A DNA stretch of 64,000 bases. Source: CAZQQU01 sp964595625. Its GTDB lineage: Bacteria > Bacteroidota > Bacteroidia > Flavobacteriales > Flavobacteriaceae. The notes beneath the pieces were generated by a model, which had not been told where the DNA came from, made no database searches, and saw only the letters and a program-made list of their open reading frames with translations. The DNA lies in contig CAZQQU010000012.1 in assembly GCA_964595625.1 (NCBI GenBank), positions 1-64,000 on the forward strand. The letters are read 5' to 3'. The position numbers were made by a program, and so were the translations under genes. Of the stretch, positions 27,487 to 36,533 are shown piece after piece. The first letter of the stretch is position 1. Each line of letters begins with the position of its first letter.

Positions 27487-28581
27487 TTAATTAACTAAAA
27501 CCTGTGGTTGAATCGAACTGGCTACTCGAAGTATATCCCCCAATACCCCTCGAGCCGTAACTTCTTTACCGGCACCCGCGCCGCGAATTACCAACGGTAA
27601 ATCGCCATAAGATTCCGTGTAAATTTCAAAAACCGAATCCGCTCCTTGGAGTTGTCCGATAGGAGATGTTTTATCCTCTGCAACCAATTTGACTTCCAAC
27701 GTTTCGGTTTGGGTACACAATTGGCCGATATAACGCAATACTTGCCCGGGTTGTAATTGGATTTTGAGTTGTTCAAACCGAGGGTCCAACTCTTTCAAGC
27801 GTTGTTTAAACTGAGAAAGTGTTGTTTTTCCGTTGAGATTTTTAGGAACCAAAGACTGGATATACACCTGATTGAGTTCTTTTTTCAAGTCGAGTTCCCG
27901 AGCTAAAATCAACAGTTTACGGGCTACATCCTTGCCCGACAAATCGTCACGAGCATCGGGTTCGGTCAAACCTAATTCGGAAGCTTGACGCAACACTTTT
28001 GAAAAAGGAATCCCAGACTCCGAGTAGTTATTAAACACATAGCTCAGCGATCCTGAAAACACGCCTCTGATTTGAAGTATTCGCTCTCCGGCTTGGTGCA
28101 ATTTTCGAATGGTATCGATCACTGGTAATCCAGCGCCAACATTGGTTTCGTACAAAAACTTACGCTGGTATTTGTTGAGTTCACTCCGCAATTTTTCGTA
28201 AAATTGACTGTCTAAAGTATTGGCCACTTTATTGGCCGACACTATATGAAATCCACTCTGTATCAACGGTATGTAATTTTTCACTAAGGCTTCACTGGCA
28301 GTAGCATCTACCGCAATCAGGTGGCTTAGTTTTTTCTCTTGAACATATTCGATGATGTCTTCCATGCGGTAAGGAACCGAAAATTGTTCCAAATCTGCTT
28401 TCCAAGTAGGCGTCATACCTTGGTGTTGAAAAAAAGCAATTTGAGAATTGGTAATCACCGGAATTTTAATCCGGATGTTGTGCTTTATAAAAATCTGATT
28501 TTCAGCTTCTAGCAATTGTTTAATGAGGGTACTGCCTACATTTCCAATGCCAAATAAAACAATATTTATGGTGGTACACAT
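27487..28581 (-). CDS. hom: Homoserine dehydrogenase
   Basis: This enzyme reduces aspartate semialdehyde to homoserine, the branch point for methionine and threonine. It has 364 residues from the ATG at 28581; the longer frame uses a TTG and adds a non-family extension. The NAD(P)-binding GIGNVGSTLIKQL is at the N-terminus. NKVAN and GVFSGSLSYVFN are catalytic-domain motifs. It lacks the aspartokinase domain and has no clear C-terminal ACT domain. In this operon it is likely under methionine control, probably alongside another homoserine dehydrogenase elsewhere. Confidence 0.92.
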   Translation of the reverse strand: MCTTINIVLFGIGNVGSTLIKQLLEAENQIFIKHNIRIKIPVITNSQIAFFQHQGMTPTWKADLEQFSVPYRMEDIIEYVQEKKLSHLIAVDATASEALVKNYIPLIQSGFHIVSANKVANTLDSQFYEKLRSELNKYQRKFLYETNVGAGLPVIDTIRKLHQAGERILQIRGVFSGSLSYVFNNYSESGIPFSKVLRQASELGLTEPDARDDLSGKDVARKLLILARELDLKKELNQVYIQSLVPKNLNGKTTLSQFKQRLKELDPRFEQLKIQLQPGQVLRYIGQLCTQTETLEVKLVAEDKTSPIGQLQGADSVFEIYTESYGDLPLVIRGAGAGKEVTARGVLGDILRVASSIQPQVLVN

Positions 28582-28606
28582 GGTAGTTACTTTTATACCT
28601 CGCCGC

Positions 28607-28617
28607 AAGGAGGTGAT
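28607..28617 (-). other. Anti-Shine-Dalgarno-like sequence in the hom leader
   Basis: On the transcribed minus strand these 11 bases read ATCACCTCCTT, the sequence of the 3' end of bacterial 16S rRNA. It lies 26 nt before the hom start. It is preceded by a self-complementary CCTC...GAGG context. It may be coincidence. Confidence 0.3.
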
Positions 28618-28682
28618 TAATTAATATCAGTGAGTTAAAAGGGTAGAAATGGATTTTTTGCTTACGCGAAAATCTTATCGAC

Positions 28683-29852
28683 CTACGACTGGTGGGTCAG
28701 GTAATGGCAGGGTTGAGCGGCCAAAGCCTGTTGCAAATCAGCAATTAAATCGTCGGCATTTTCAACTCCACATGAAAGGCGTAATAACGAATCCTCTATA
28801 CCCGATTGCAAGCGCCGTTCTCTAGGAATCGAGGCATGGGTCATCAAGGCCGGAATACACAGCAAACTTTTGACACCACCTAGACTTTCGGCCAGTTTAA
28901 AATAGCGGGTAGTGGTAGCTAGTTGCTGGGCGGCTTGACTTGTGTTGTCTTTGAGGGTAAACGAAACCACTCCTCCATAGAGCCCATTTTGTTGTTTTTT
29001 AGCCAGTTGGTGATTTTTGTGGGTGGTTAAGCCCGGATAAAAAACCCGATCTACTTCCGGATGGTTTTCCAGAAATGCAGCCACTGCAAAGGCATTTTCA
29101 CATTGCTTTCGATAACGCAAATCTAAGGTTTCAATCCCCCGTATGGTCAAAAAACAATCCCACGGCCCAAGGATACCTCCAGAGGCATTTTGAATAAATT
29201 TAATTTGGTTGGAAAGCGCTTCGGAAGCACAAACTACCAGACCGGCAACCAAATCGGAGTGTCCGGCTAGGTACTTGGTAGCGCTGTGAATCACTAGATC
29301 GGCACCCCACGAAATGGGGGTTTGAGCAATGGGACAGGCAAAAGTGTTGTCCACTACCAAAAGGGCATCGACCTGCTTGGCAATGGTTGAAATCTGCTGA
29401 ATATCTGCAATTTTTAAGGTAGGATTGGTAGGGGTTTCCAACCAGATTAATTTGGTTTTACTGCTTACGGCTTGGGCTACCTGCTCGGGTTCGGTCGCAT
29501 CGACATAGGTGATTTTGATACCTAATTTTTGATACACTTGGGTAAACAAACGGTAGGCGCCCCCGTAAATATCATCTACGGCAATGATCTCGTCTCCAGT
29601 GGAAAGCAATTTTAATACGGCATCAATAGCCGCCAAACCGGTAGCAAAGGCAAAAGCCCGATGGCCGCCTTCTAATTGGCAAACCAAATTTTCTAAGGCT
29701 TCTCGGGTGGGGTTATTGGTTCGGGCATAATCGTATCCCAGATGTTGTCCGGGAGCTTGCTGAACAAAGGTAGCTGTTTGGTACACCGGTACCGCAATTG
29801 ATCCGGTTAATGGATCACTAGGAATGGCATGAATAATGGCAGTTGCATTCAT
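28683..29852 (-). CDS. metB: Trans-sulfuration PLP enzyme (cystathionine gamma-synthase type)
   Basis: A 389-residue Cys/Met-metabolism PLP enzyme. The PLP-binding Lys is at residue 193 in HSATKYLAGHSD. YDYARTNNPTR and TGLAAIDAVL are family signatures. The first place in a SAM-riboswitch operon with hom, metH and metF favours a biosynthetic role from an activated homoserine. Cystathionine gamma-lyase has the same fold, and sequence alone does not decide between them. The gap to hom is 101 bp. Confidence 0.88.
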   Translation of the reverse strand: MNATAIIHAIPSDPLTGSIAVPVYQTATFVQQAPGQHLGYDYARTNNPTREALENLVCQLEGGHRAFAFATGLAAIDAVLKLLSTGDEIIAVDDIYGGAYRLFTQVYQKLGIKITYVDATEPEQVAQAVSSKTKLIWLETPTNPTLKIADIQQISTIAKQVDALLVVDNTFACPIAQTPISWGADLVIHSATKYLAGHSDLVAGLVVCASEALSNQIKFIQNASGGILGPWDCFLTIRGIETLDLRYRKQCENAFAVAAFLENHPEVDRVFYPGLTTHKNHQLAKKQQNGLYGGVVSFTLKDNTSQAAQQLATTTRYFKLAESLGGVKSLLCIPALMTHASIPRERRLQSGIEDSLLRLSCGVENADDLIADLQQALAAQPCHYLTHQS

Positions 29853-29902
29853 TTTTCTAAGATTTTGAGTTAATAAAAATTAAATCAAAAACTCGATGTT
29901 TC

Positions 29903-29916
29903 GCTTTCGCGAAAGC
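29903..29916. repeat. 14-bp palindrome GCTTTCGCGAAAGC
   Basis: A perfect palindrome in the leader between the SAM-I aptamer and metB. The same core occurs at 42336-42349 inside the phosphoglucomutase gene. Imperfect relatives are seen near 59147 and 4526. Confidence 0.8.
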
Positions 29917-29977
29917 ATACATAGAAAAATGTTATTAAGAAAATTGACAAATCTACAGGACGTAAATTTGTTTGAGT

Positions 29978-30095
29978 TATCTATCCTTCAGTACGAGAAA
30001 TGATTCGTCTGTGAGGTAGAATTTAGCACCTTTCCAACGGTTTGGTAGGTTGCTAAGGCTTCAGCGGGTCTATTCCCTCCACCTTTCTTGATAAC
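29978..30095 (-). promoter_or_regulatory. SAM-I (S-box) riboswitch aptamer
   Basis: The minus strand starts GTTATCAAG, then AGGTGGAGGGA, CTGAAGCC, GCAACC and AAGGTGCTAAATTC, the conserved core of the SAM-I aptamer in the correct order. It ends in GATAAC, which pairs perfectly with the first six bases to form helix P1. It lies about 125 nt before metB and should reduce expression of the whole met operon when SAM binds. No clear terminator hairpin with a U-run follows, so the expression platform may act on translation or by another fold. Confidence 0.95.
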
Positions 30096-30125
30096 ATTTC
30101 AGTAAGTTTTTGAACTTTGTGGGTA

Positions 30126-30158
30126 CAAAGATTGTAAAAGTTATTTGGCTTGTGCAAA
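30126..30158 (-). promoter_or_regulatory. Promoter of the methionine operon
   Basis: TTTG (30155-30158) and AATCTTTG (30126-30133) on the minus strand are 21 bp apart. Transcription would begin about 25 nt before the riboswitch P1 helix. The -7 box differs from consensus only at its first base. Confidence 0.7.
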
Positions 30159-30395
30159 CTTTTTGAATAAAAATTCCAAAAAAACACATCTCTATTTCAT
30201 ACAAAGCTTATAATCAATATTTTAGAATTATTCTTCCACCTCTTCCCCCTTAAACTCCGCTTTTTTTTGTTTCAGACCATGAGTAGGATTTTATTTCACT
30301 TGATTTTTTAATCTGACAAGTTGGGGTATTTCTGAGAAGTAGGTTTTTAAAAATCTAGTTGACATTGATTATCTTCGCATTTTGAAAATGAGTTC
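30159..30395. other. Intergenic region before tex
   Basis: This is AT-rich sequence between the divergent met operon and tex. The only signal I can name is a TATCTTCG box at 30370-30377, 18 bp before the tex ATG and close to the TAnnTTTG consensus. No reading frame, repeat or hairpin stands out. Confidence 0.5.
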
Positions 30396-32519
30396 ATGAC
30401 TTCCATAGAATTTATCCAACACCAGCTTGCGGTACCCGCACGTTCTATAACCGCGACATTACAATTGTTTCAAGAAGATTGTACCATTCCATTTATCGCA
30501 CGGTATCGTAAAGATCAAACCGGAAATCTGGATGAAATCCAATTGGAGCAAATCGCCAAATGCCAAAAAAAATACGACGAAATCCTCCAGAGAAAAGCTA
30601 CGGTTTTAAAAGCGATTCAGGAGCAGGGACAACTTACCGACACCTTGCGTCAATCGATAGAAAGCTGTTTTGATTTACAGGAATTAGAGGATTTGTATTT
30701 TCCGTATAAAAAGAAACGAAAAACCCGAGCGGATATCGCCCGCGAACTAGGATTGGAACCGCTGGCGAAAATTTTAATGGCGCAAACCGTTACCGATTGG
30801 GAAAATCGGGTGACCCAATATCTTCACCAAGAAATTGACAGCCCCGAAAAAGCCCTACAAGGAGCACGCGATATCATAGCGGCCTGGATGAGTGAAAACC
30901 TGTATGTCCGCAAAACCCTGCGTAGGATGTTTCAAAGGCAGGCTCGCATCACCGCTCAGGTAATTAAAGATCAAGAACAAGTAGAAGCGGCCCAAAAATA
31001 TGCTCCATATTTTGATTGGCAGGAGTCGCTGTCAAGGATAGCTGCCCATCGGTTATTGGCTCTATTACGCGCAAAAAATGAGGGGGTTATACGCATTAAC
31101 GTAGAAATAGACGAATCAGATGCATACGCCTTTTTAGAAAAACAATTTATCAAAAATACCAGTACCACAGCCGACCAGCTTCGGATGGCCATTCGGGATT
31201 GTTACAAGCGGTTATTAGCACCGTCCCTTGCCAGCGAGTGTTTGCAGGAAGCCAAAGCCAAAGCCGACCGGCAATCTATAGGTGTATTTTCGGCCAATTT
31301 GAATCAGTTACTTCTAGCACCTCCCTTGGGGGAAAAACGAATTTTAGCGATAGACCCGGGCTATAAAACCGGCTGCAAGGTGGTTTGTCTGGACGAACAA
31401 GGAAATTTGTTATATAACGAAACTATTTTTCCACACCCTCCTCAAAAGGAAACCCCCATGGCCATGAAAAAAATCAAATCCATGGTCAACGCCTATCAAA
31501 TAGATGCCATTGCCATCGGCAATGGAACAGCCAGTCGGGAAACCGAAGCTTTTATTAAAAAAATAGCTTTTGATCGACCGCTGCAGGTGTTTGTAGTTTC
31601 AGAAGCGGGAGCGTCGGTGTATTCTGCTAGTGCTCTAGCTCGTCAAGAATTTCCCAACTACGATGTCACGGTTCGGGGGGCGGTTTCTATCGGGCGAAGG
31701 CTGAGTGATCCTCTGGCGGAGTTGGTCAAAATAGATCCTAAGTCTATCGGAGTTGGCCAATACCAACACGATGTGGATCAAAATTTATTAAAAGAAGAAT
31801 TAGACCACACCGTGATACGCTGTGTTAATTCGGTAGGCATCAATATCAACACGGCCAGCCAATCGTTATTGAGTTATGTGAGTGGTATTGGTGAAAAATT
31901 GGCCGCAAACATCGTGCAATACCGCAGTGAAAACGGTCCTTTTACCAACCGCCAGCAATTGAAAAAAGTACCCCGATTGGGTGAAAAAGCCTTTCAACAA
32001 GCAGCCGCTTTTATACGGATCAAAGAAGGAGAAAATCCCTTGGACAATTCGGCAGTTCACCCCGAGGCATATCCCATCGTCGAACAAATAGCTCAGGACT
32101 TGGGCACTGATGTGCAACAACTTATTGGAAATCATTCCCTGATTTCTCAGGTTAATCCCGAAAAATACCTCAGCGGGGAAATGGGTATTTTGAGCCTTCA
32201 AGACATTCTAAAAGAACTAAAAAAACCAGGATTAGACCCTCGAAAAGCAGCTCAAGTGTTTGAATTTGATCCGAATATTAAATCCATTAAAGATCTTAAA
32301 CTCGGAATGGTACTACCGGGAATTGTAAGTAATATTACAGCTTTTGGATGTTTTGTTGATATTGGAATTAAAGAAAACGGCTTGGTACATATATCCCAAC
32401 TTCGAGCTGCTTATGTTGCGGATGTAAATGAAGTTGTGAAGCTACACCAACACGTTCAAGTGAAAGTTTTAGACATTGATGAAGCCCGAAAACGCATCCA
32501 ACTGACTATGATTTTATAA
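30396..32519 (+). CDS. tex: Tex-like RNA-binding transcription accessory protein
   Basis: A 707-residue Tex protein, a relative of eukaryotic Spt6 that binds nucleic acid and transcription complexes. Domains in order: N-terminal helical Tex core, YqgF-like RNase H fold (LAIDPGYKTGCK near residue 317), helix-hairpin-helix modules (GIGEKLAANIVQYR, PRLGEKAFQQAAAF) and an S1 domain at 636-707. Length is slightly below the roughly 770 of E. coli Tex (YhgF). It stands alone and is divergent from the met operon. Confidence 0.93.
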   Translation: MTSIEFIQHQLAVPARSITATLQLFQEDCTIPFIARYRKDQTGNLDEIQLEQIAKCQKKYDEILQRKATVLKAIQEQGQLTDTLRQSIESCFDLQELEDLYFPYKKKRKTRADIARELGLEPLAKILMAQTVTDWENRVTQYLHQEIDSPEKALQGARDIIAAWMSENLYVRKTLRRMFQRQARITAQVIKDQEQVEAAQKYAPYFDWQESLSRIAAHRLLALLRAKNEGVIRINVEIDESDAYAFLEKQFIKNTSTTADQLRMAIRDCYKRLLAPSLASECLQEAKAKADRQSIGVFSANLNQLLLAPPLGEKRILAIDPGYKTGCKVVCLDEQGNLLYNETIFPHPPQKETPMAMKKIKSMVNAYQIDAIAIGNGTASRETEAFIKKIAFDRPLQVFVVSEAGASVYSASALARQEFPNYDVTVRGAVSIGRRLSDPLAELVKIDPKSIGVGQYQHDVDQNLLKEELDHTVIRCVNSVGININTASQSLLSYVSGIGEKLAANIVQYRSENGPFTNRQQLKKVPRLGEKAFQQAAAFIRIKEGENPLDNSAVHPEAYPIVEQIAQDLGTDVQQLIGNHSLISQVNPEKYLSGEMGILSLQDILKELKKPGLDPRKAAQVFEFDPNIKSIKDLKLGMVLPGIVSNITAFGCFVDIGIKENGLVHISQLRAAYVADVNEVVKLHQHVQVKVLDIDEARKRIQLTMIL

Positions 32520-32559
32520 CGCAATGCATAGGCCTTTGGAAGTAAAAGATTCCACGCAA

Positions 32560-33042
32560 TTACTTGTTTAGCTTTTCTGCTTTTTGTAATACCGTATTTT
32601 TGAGTTCGGTTTTATAATCCATAATTTTTTGAAGCACCTCGGGGTGGTGGCTCCCGATGATTTGAGCGGCTAAGATACCTGCATTTTTAGCACCGTTGAG
32701 GGCCACCGTAGCTACGGGAACCCCGGCAGGCATTTGTAGTATGGACAACACCGAATCCCAGCCATCGATAGAATTACTCGATTTTACAGGAACTCCGATG
32801 ACCGGTAGCGGACTCATAGCGGCGACCATACCGGGCAGGTGGGCAGCCCCTCCGGCACCGGCAATAATGACCGAAAAACCTTGAAGGTGCGCTTGGGTGG
32901 CAAATTCGTATAGTTTTTCAGGAGTGCGGTGAGCCGAAACTATATCGATTACCACTTCGATATCCCAACTTTTTAAGAGGTCGGCGGCTTGTTGCATAAT
33001 CGGCAGATCGCTATCGCTGCCCATCACAATGGCTACTTTCAT
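32560..33042 (-). CDS. purE: N5-carboxyaminoimidazole ribonucleotide mutase
   Basis: Class I PurE converts N5-CAIR to CAIR in purine synthesis. It has 160 residues. MGSDSDLPIMQQA near the N-terminus and SAHRTPEKL with the conserved His are diagnostic, as are GAGGAAHLPGM and GVPV. It lies 72 bp downstream of purK, its pathway partner, on the same strand. Confidence 0.96.
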   Translation of the reverse strand: MKVAIVMGSDSDLPIMQQAADLLKSWDIEVVIDIVSAHRTPEKLYEFATQAHLQGFSVIIAGAGGAAHLPGMVAAMSPLPVIGVPVKSSNSIDGWDSVLSILQMPAGVPVATVALNGAKNAGILAAQIIGSHHPEVLQKIMDYKTELKNTVLQKAEKLNK

Positions 33043-33114
33043 AGGGGTAGGTTTATTTTTTAAAATATCTTCAAATATACCAAGTATTCGGTACTTATTT
33101 TTTTCCCGTAAGGG

Positions 33115-34278
33115 TTACTTACTAATCACACGTATGGTATTCTTAACCTGTTCTGCAATTTGACGGGCTTTTTTCATATCGTTATGGACTATAGTAACGT
33201 GCCCCATTTTACGAAAGGGACGAGTTTCGCTTTTTCCATATATATGGGGAGTTACACCGGGCATGGCCATAATTTTCTCCATATTTTCATATACCACCGG
33301 GCCGGTATAACCTTCTTCGCCTACCAAATTAACCATAATTCCGGGAACTTTACTAGTGGTATCTCCCAAAGGCAAATCTAAAATAGCCCGTAAATGTTGT
33401 TCAAATTGATTGGTATAACTGGCTTCGATACTGTAATGCCCCGAGTTATGTGGCCGAGGGGCCACTTCATTGATTAAAATCTGATCGTCTTGCGTTTGAA
33501 ACATTTCAACGGCCAACAAACCAACATGTTGGAATTTCTCGGCTACTCCTATAGCAATGGCTCGTGCCTGTTGAGCCACTGACTCGTCGATACGAGCCGG
33601 ACAAATGACATATTCTACTTGATTGGCCTCGGGGTGAAATTCCATTTCCACCACTGGGTAGGTACACCAATCTCCCGAAACATTCCGGGCCACAATTACA
33701 GCGAGTTCGTTTTTAAAATCGACCAACTCTTCGGCAATACACTCTACGGAAGGCAAACCCGATAAATCTTCTTGATTTCGAACCACTTTCACCCCTTGTC
33801 CGTCGTAACCAAACTCGGTAGATTTCCAGACAAAAGGGAAGGTAACCTGATTTTGGTGAACGGCTTCTTGCAACTGCTCCAAAGAATCAAATAACTGAAA
33901 ATCAGAAGTAGGCAGTCCGTTTTCTTTATAAAATTGTTTTTGTCTTCCTTTGTTTTGAATAATTCGCAAAGTGGCAGGTTTTGGAAATACCTTGACCCCT
34001 TCTTGTTCCAACTTTTCTAGGGCATCTACATTGACCAACTCAATTTCAAAAGTGAGTACATCCACTTGTTTTCCAAATTGATAAACCGTGTCAAAATCAA
34101 ACAAGCTTCCTTGTTTAAAATGGTTGCAGGCAATGCGGCAAGGAGCATCAGTACTCGGGTCTAATACATAAGTTTGCAGGTCCCATTTTCGGGTGTCGTA
34201 CAACATCATTTTTCCCAATTGTCCGCCGCCCAGTATTCCCAATTTAAAATTACTAGAAAAATAATTTTTAGAGTGCAT
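33115..34278 (-). CDS. purK: N5-carboxyaminoimidazole ribonucleotide synthase
   Basis: PurK is an ATP-grasp ligase that makes N5-CAIR from AIR, bicarbonate and ATP. It has 387 residues from the ATG at 34278. LGILGGGQLGKMM is the N-terminal signature, and EVAPRPHNSGHY is the ATP-grasp/substrate motif. The upstream in-frame ATG at 34302 overlaps a promoter box at 34292-34299, so I prefer the later start. It forms a two-gene unit with purE. Confidence 0.94.
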   Translation of the reverse strand: MHSKNYFSSNFKLGILGGGQLGKMMLYDTRKWDLQTYVLDPSTDAPCRIACNHFKQGSLFDFDTVYQFGKQVDVLTFEIELVNVDALEKLEQEGVKVFPKPATLRIIQNKGRQKQFYKENGLPTSDFQLFDSLEQLQEAVHQNQVTFPFVWKSTEFGYDGQGVKVVRNQEDLSGLPSVECIAEELVDFKNELAVIVARNVSGDWCTYPVVEMEFHPEANQVEYVICPARIDESVAQQARAIAIGVAEKFQHVGLLAVEMFQTQDDQILINEVAPRPHNSGHYSIEASYTNQFEQHLRAILDLPLGDTTSKVPGIMVNLVGEEGYTGPVVYENMEKIMAMPGVTPHIYGKSETRPFRKMGHVTIVHNDMKKARQIAEQVKNTIRVISK

Positions 34279-34291
34279 CCTATTTTTTTTG

Positions 34292-34299
34292 CAAAAATA
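34292..34299 (-). promoter_or_regulatory. -7 box for purK-purE
   Basis: TATTTTTG on the minus strand lies 13 bp before the preferred purK ATG. The leader would be only a few nucleotides long. Confidence 0.4.
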
Positions 34300-34457
34300 C
34301 ACATTCTACACACACCCGACAGCTACAAAACCTAATATTAATAACAACTGATTGAAAATCAATCACTAGCATATTTTAAAATCACTAAAAATTTAACATA
34401 TTTGATAGTAATTTTTATCCAAATATTTTATTCATTTGTTATATTAGTACTCCATCT

Positions 34458-35045
34458 ATGATTTTTCCAAAGACTGAATTGCAGTTTATCAGCCCAGAAA
34501 TGGGATATGGTGTGGTCGCTACCGAATTTATCCCCAAAGGAACCATCACATGGGTTTTAGATCGCTTGGATCGGGAATTTACACCCCGTCAAATTCAGCA
34601 ACTCCCTCCTACCTACCAAGGGATAATAGACACTTATTCTTATCGAAATAATCGGGGAAATTATGTGTTGTGTTGGGATTTTGGACGCTATGTCAATCAC
34701 AGTTTTAAATCCAATTGCCTCACCACAGCTTATAATTTTGAAATAGCTATACGCGATATATATCCGGGAGAACAACTGACGGACGATTACGGCTATTTAA
34801 ATGTGAATACACCTTTTGAACCCATTGACGAGGGCACCGAAAGAAAAGTGGTTTATCCCGACGATCTGCCCAATTACTACTCGCAGTGGGACGCCCAACT
34901 CAAAGAGGTATTTCCGTTGATTGTTCGGGTACCTCAACCTTTAAAAAGCTTGTTATCACAACAACAATGGAAAACCGTTGAAAAGGTAGCTAACCAACAA
35001 CAGGAAATGCGTTCGATATTAACCTGTTATTTTTACAACAAATAA
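34458..35045 (+). CDS. SET domain-containing protein
   Basis: A 195-residue protein whose N-terminal 120 residues form a SET fold, as in lysine methyltransferases. GYGVVATEFIPKGT is near the N-terminus, YVNHSFKSNCL is the NH-containing SAM pocket and EQLTDDYGYLN supplies the catalytic Tyr. The zinc-binding post-SET cysteines of many eukaryotic enzymes are not seen. The substrate is unknown. It is monocistronic, with a terminator downstream. Confidence 0.85.
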   Translation: MIFPKTELQFISPEMGYGVVATEFIPKGTITWVLDRLDREFTPRQIQQLPPTYQGIIDTYSYRNNRGNYVLCWDFGRYVNHSFKSNCLTTAYNFEIAIRDIYPGEQLTDDYGYLNVNTPFEPIDEGTERKVVYPDDLPNYYSQWDAQLKEVFPLIVRVPQPLKSLLSQQQWKTVEKVANQQQEMRSILTCYFYNK

Positions 35046-35121
35046 ATTTTCTGTGAAAGCATCTAAAAATAGATAGCACTAAAGATATTTTTAGAAGTTA
35101 ATTTTCTCGAAATACAGAAAG

Positions 35122-35167
35122 GGTAGTATTGGAATCTAATAGGCTATTTGTACTGCCATTTTTTTTG
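35122..35167 (+). terminator. Terminator after the SET-domain gene
   Basis: A 7-bp stem (GGTAGTA / TACTGCC with one G-U) closes a 22-nt loop and is followed by a run of T at 35159-35167. Confidence 0.6.
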
Positions 35168-35257
35168 TAAAACATAAAATTTAGTTATTAGGCGAATGAT
35201 TGTTTACAGAAATTTGTAGTTTCGTTGCCCAAATACCTATTTTAAAGAAAATAATTC

Positions 35258-35830
35258 ATGAAAAACATCATCCTTTTTGGACCTCCCGGAGCCGGGAAAG
35301 GTACTCAGGCCGAATTTTTAAAAGAAGCCTACCAATTAGTGCATATCTCAACTGGCGATGTATTCCGATACAACATTAAAAACCAAACCGAATTAGGGCA
35401 ACTGGCTCAATCGTATATCAATCAAGGTCAGTTGGTACCCGATCAAGTAACCATTAATATGTTAAGTGCCGAGGTAGATAAAAACCCCGAAGCGAAGGGA
35501 TTTATTTTTGATGGATTTCCTCGCACTCAAGCCCAAGCAGAAGCTTTGGATGTGTTGTTAGGTTCTAAGAATACCCAGGTTAACGCCATGGTCGCTTTGG
35601 AAGTGGATGATGAAATTTTAGTCGCTCGCCTCCTCAATCGCGGAAAAACCAGTGGTCGTGCTGATGATGCGGACGAACAGGTGATTCGCAATCGCATACA
35701 GGTTTATTATAATGAAACCGCAATTTTAAAAGATTTTTATCAAAATCAAGGCAAGTATTTTGGGGTGGATGGAGTCGGTAGTATTGAAGAAATTACCGCT
35801 CGATTGCGTACGGTGATTGATTCGTTATAA
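35258..35830 (+). CDS. adk: Adenylate kinase
   Basis: Adk interconverts AMP and ATP with ADP. It has 190 residues, the short-LID form. The P-loop FGPPGAGKGTQAEFL is at residues 5-19. STGDVFR binds AMP, and DGFPRTQAQAE follows. The LID is the short type (RLLNRGKTSGRADD) without zinc cysteines. It is a single gene. A TAGTTTCG box at 35217-35224 is a weak promoter candidate. Confidence 0.96.
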   Translation: MKNIILFGPPGAGKGTQAEFLKEAYQLVHISTGDVFRYNIKNQTELGQLAQSYINQGQLVPDQVTINMLSAEVDKNPEAKGFIFDGFPRTQAQAEALDVLLGSKNTQVNAMVALEVDDEILVARLLNRGKTSGRADDADEQVIRNRIQVYYNETAILKDFYQNQGKYFGVDGVGSIEEITARLRTVIDSL

Positions 35831-35883
35831 ATGTTTTAAAAAATTGCACCTTACAAGCGAATCGAATTTTAATCATTTTTTAT

Positions 35884-35935
35884 AAAAAAAACCTCAGTCG
35901 GTAAGCTTATACATACCTACTGAGGAATAGATAAC
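35884..35935 (-). terminator. Terminator after yceI
   Basis: On the minus strand the stem CCTCAGT / ACTGAGG, extended by GGTA/TACC after one mismatch, is followed by eight T. It lies 20 bp after the YceI stop codon. Confidence 0.88.
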
Positions 35936-35954
35936 CAAAATTAACAAGGTTTAC

Positions 35955-36518
35955 TTAGAACGTAAATTCAATTTCGATTTCGAAATGATCGTAGATGGTG
36001 TTGTCTCCTAAATTAGAGAAAAAACTACCCGAGCCATACCGAATATTATATAAAGTACGATCTATTTTTAATTCGGCTTCGGCTTTGTTGCCTTCAATTT
36101 CCAATTCAAAACCTACCGGATGGGTAATTCCTTTGATGGTCAAATCCGCATTAACATAGTAGCCATCTTCAATTTTGTTAGCACTTTTCACCACTAGAGT
36201 AGCCGTAGGATGATTATCAACACCAAAGAAATCGTCCGATTTTAAATGAGCTTCTAATTTTTCTTTTCCAGTACCGGTTAAATCAGTCACACTAATGGTA
36301 GTCATATCTACCACAAATTTACCTCCCACTAATTGGGTACCCTCAAACTCTAACACTCCTTCTTTCAATTGAATGGTACCATCATGTTTGCCCGTGATTT
36401 TTTTGCCTTCCCATTCAATTTTACTTTGAGTGACTTGACGCTCCGTTTTTTGCGCCCATATTGCTAAGGGAGCCATAAAAAAAGCGATTACTGCAGTTTT
36501 AAAAAATAAATGTTTCAT
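35955..36518 (-). CDS. YceI family periplasmic protein
   Basis: A 187-residue exported protein with a signal peptide (cleavage near AIWAQ, residue 22) and the YceI beta-barrel fold, which holds polyisoprenoids or similar amphiphiles. FFGVDNHPTATLVV and the final DHFEIEIEFTF are typical. It lies 35 bp downstream of the MarR gene on the same strand, and the gap holds a copy of the palindrome found at the marR promoter. YceI genes are often stress-induced, which suits repression by that regulator. Confidence 0.9.
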   Translation of the reverse strand: MKHLFFKTAVIAFFMAPLAIWAQKTERQVTQSKIEWEGKKITGKHDGTIQLKEGVLEFEGTQLVGGKFVVDMTTISVTDLTGTGKEKLEAHLKSDDFFGVDNHPTATLVVKSANKIEDGYYVNADLTIKGITHPVGFELEIEGNKAEAELKIDRTLYNIRYGSGSFFSNLGDNTIYDHFEIEIEFTF

Positions 36519-36533
36519 AAAAATAGTGATTAA

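Noticed and set aside
31866..32201. 111-residue minus-strand frame within tex
   Set aside because: Antisense to the HhH region of Tex; no independent support.
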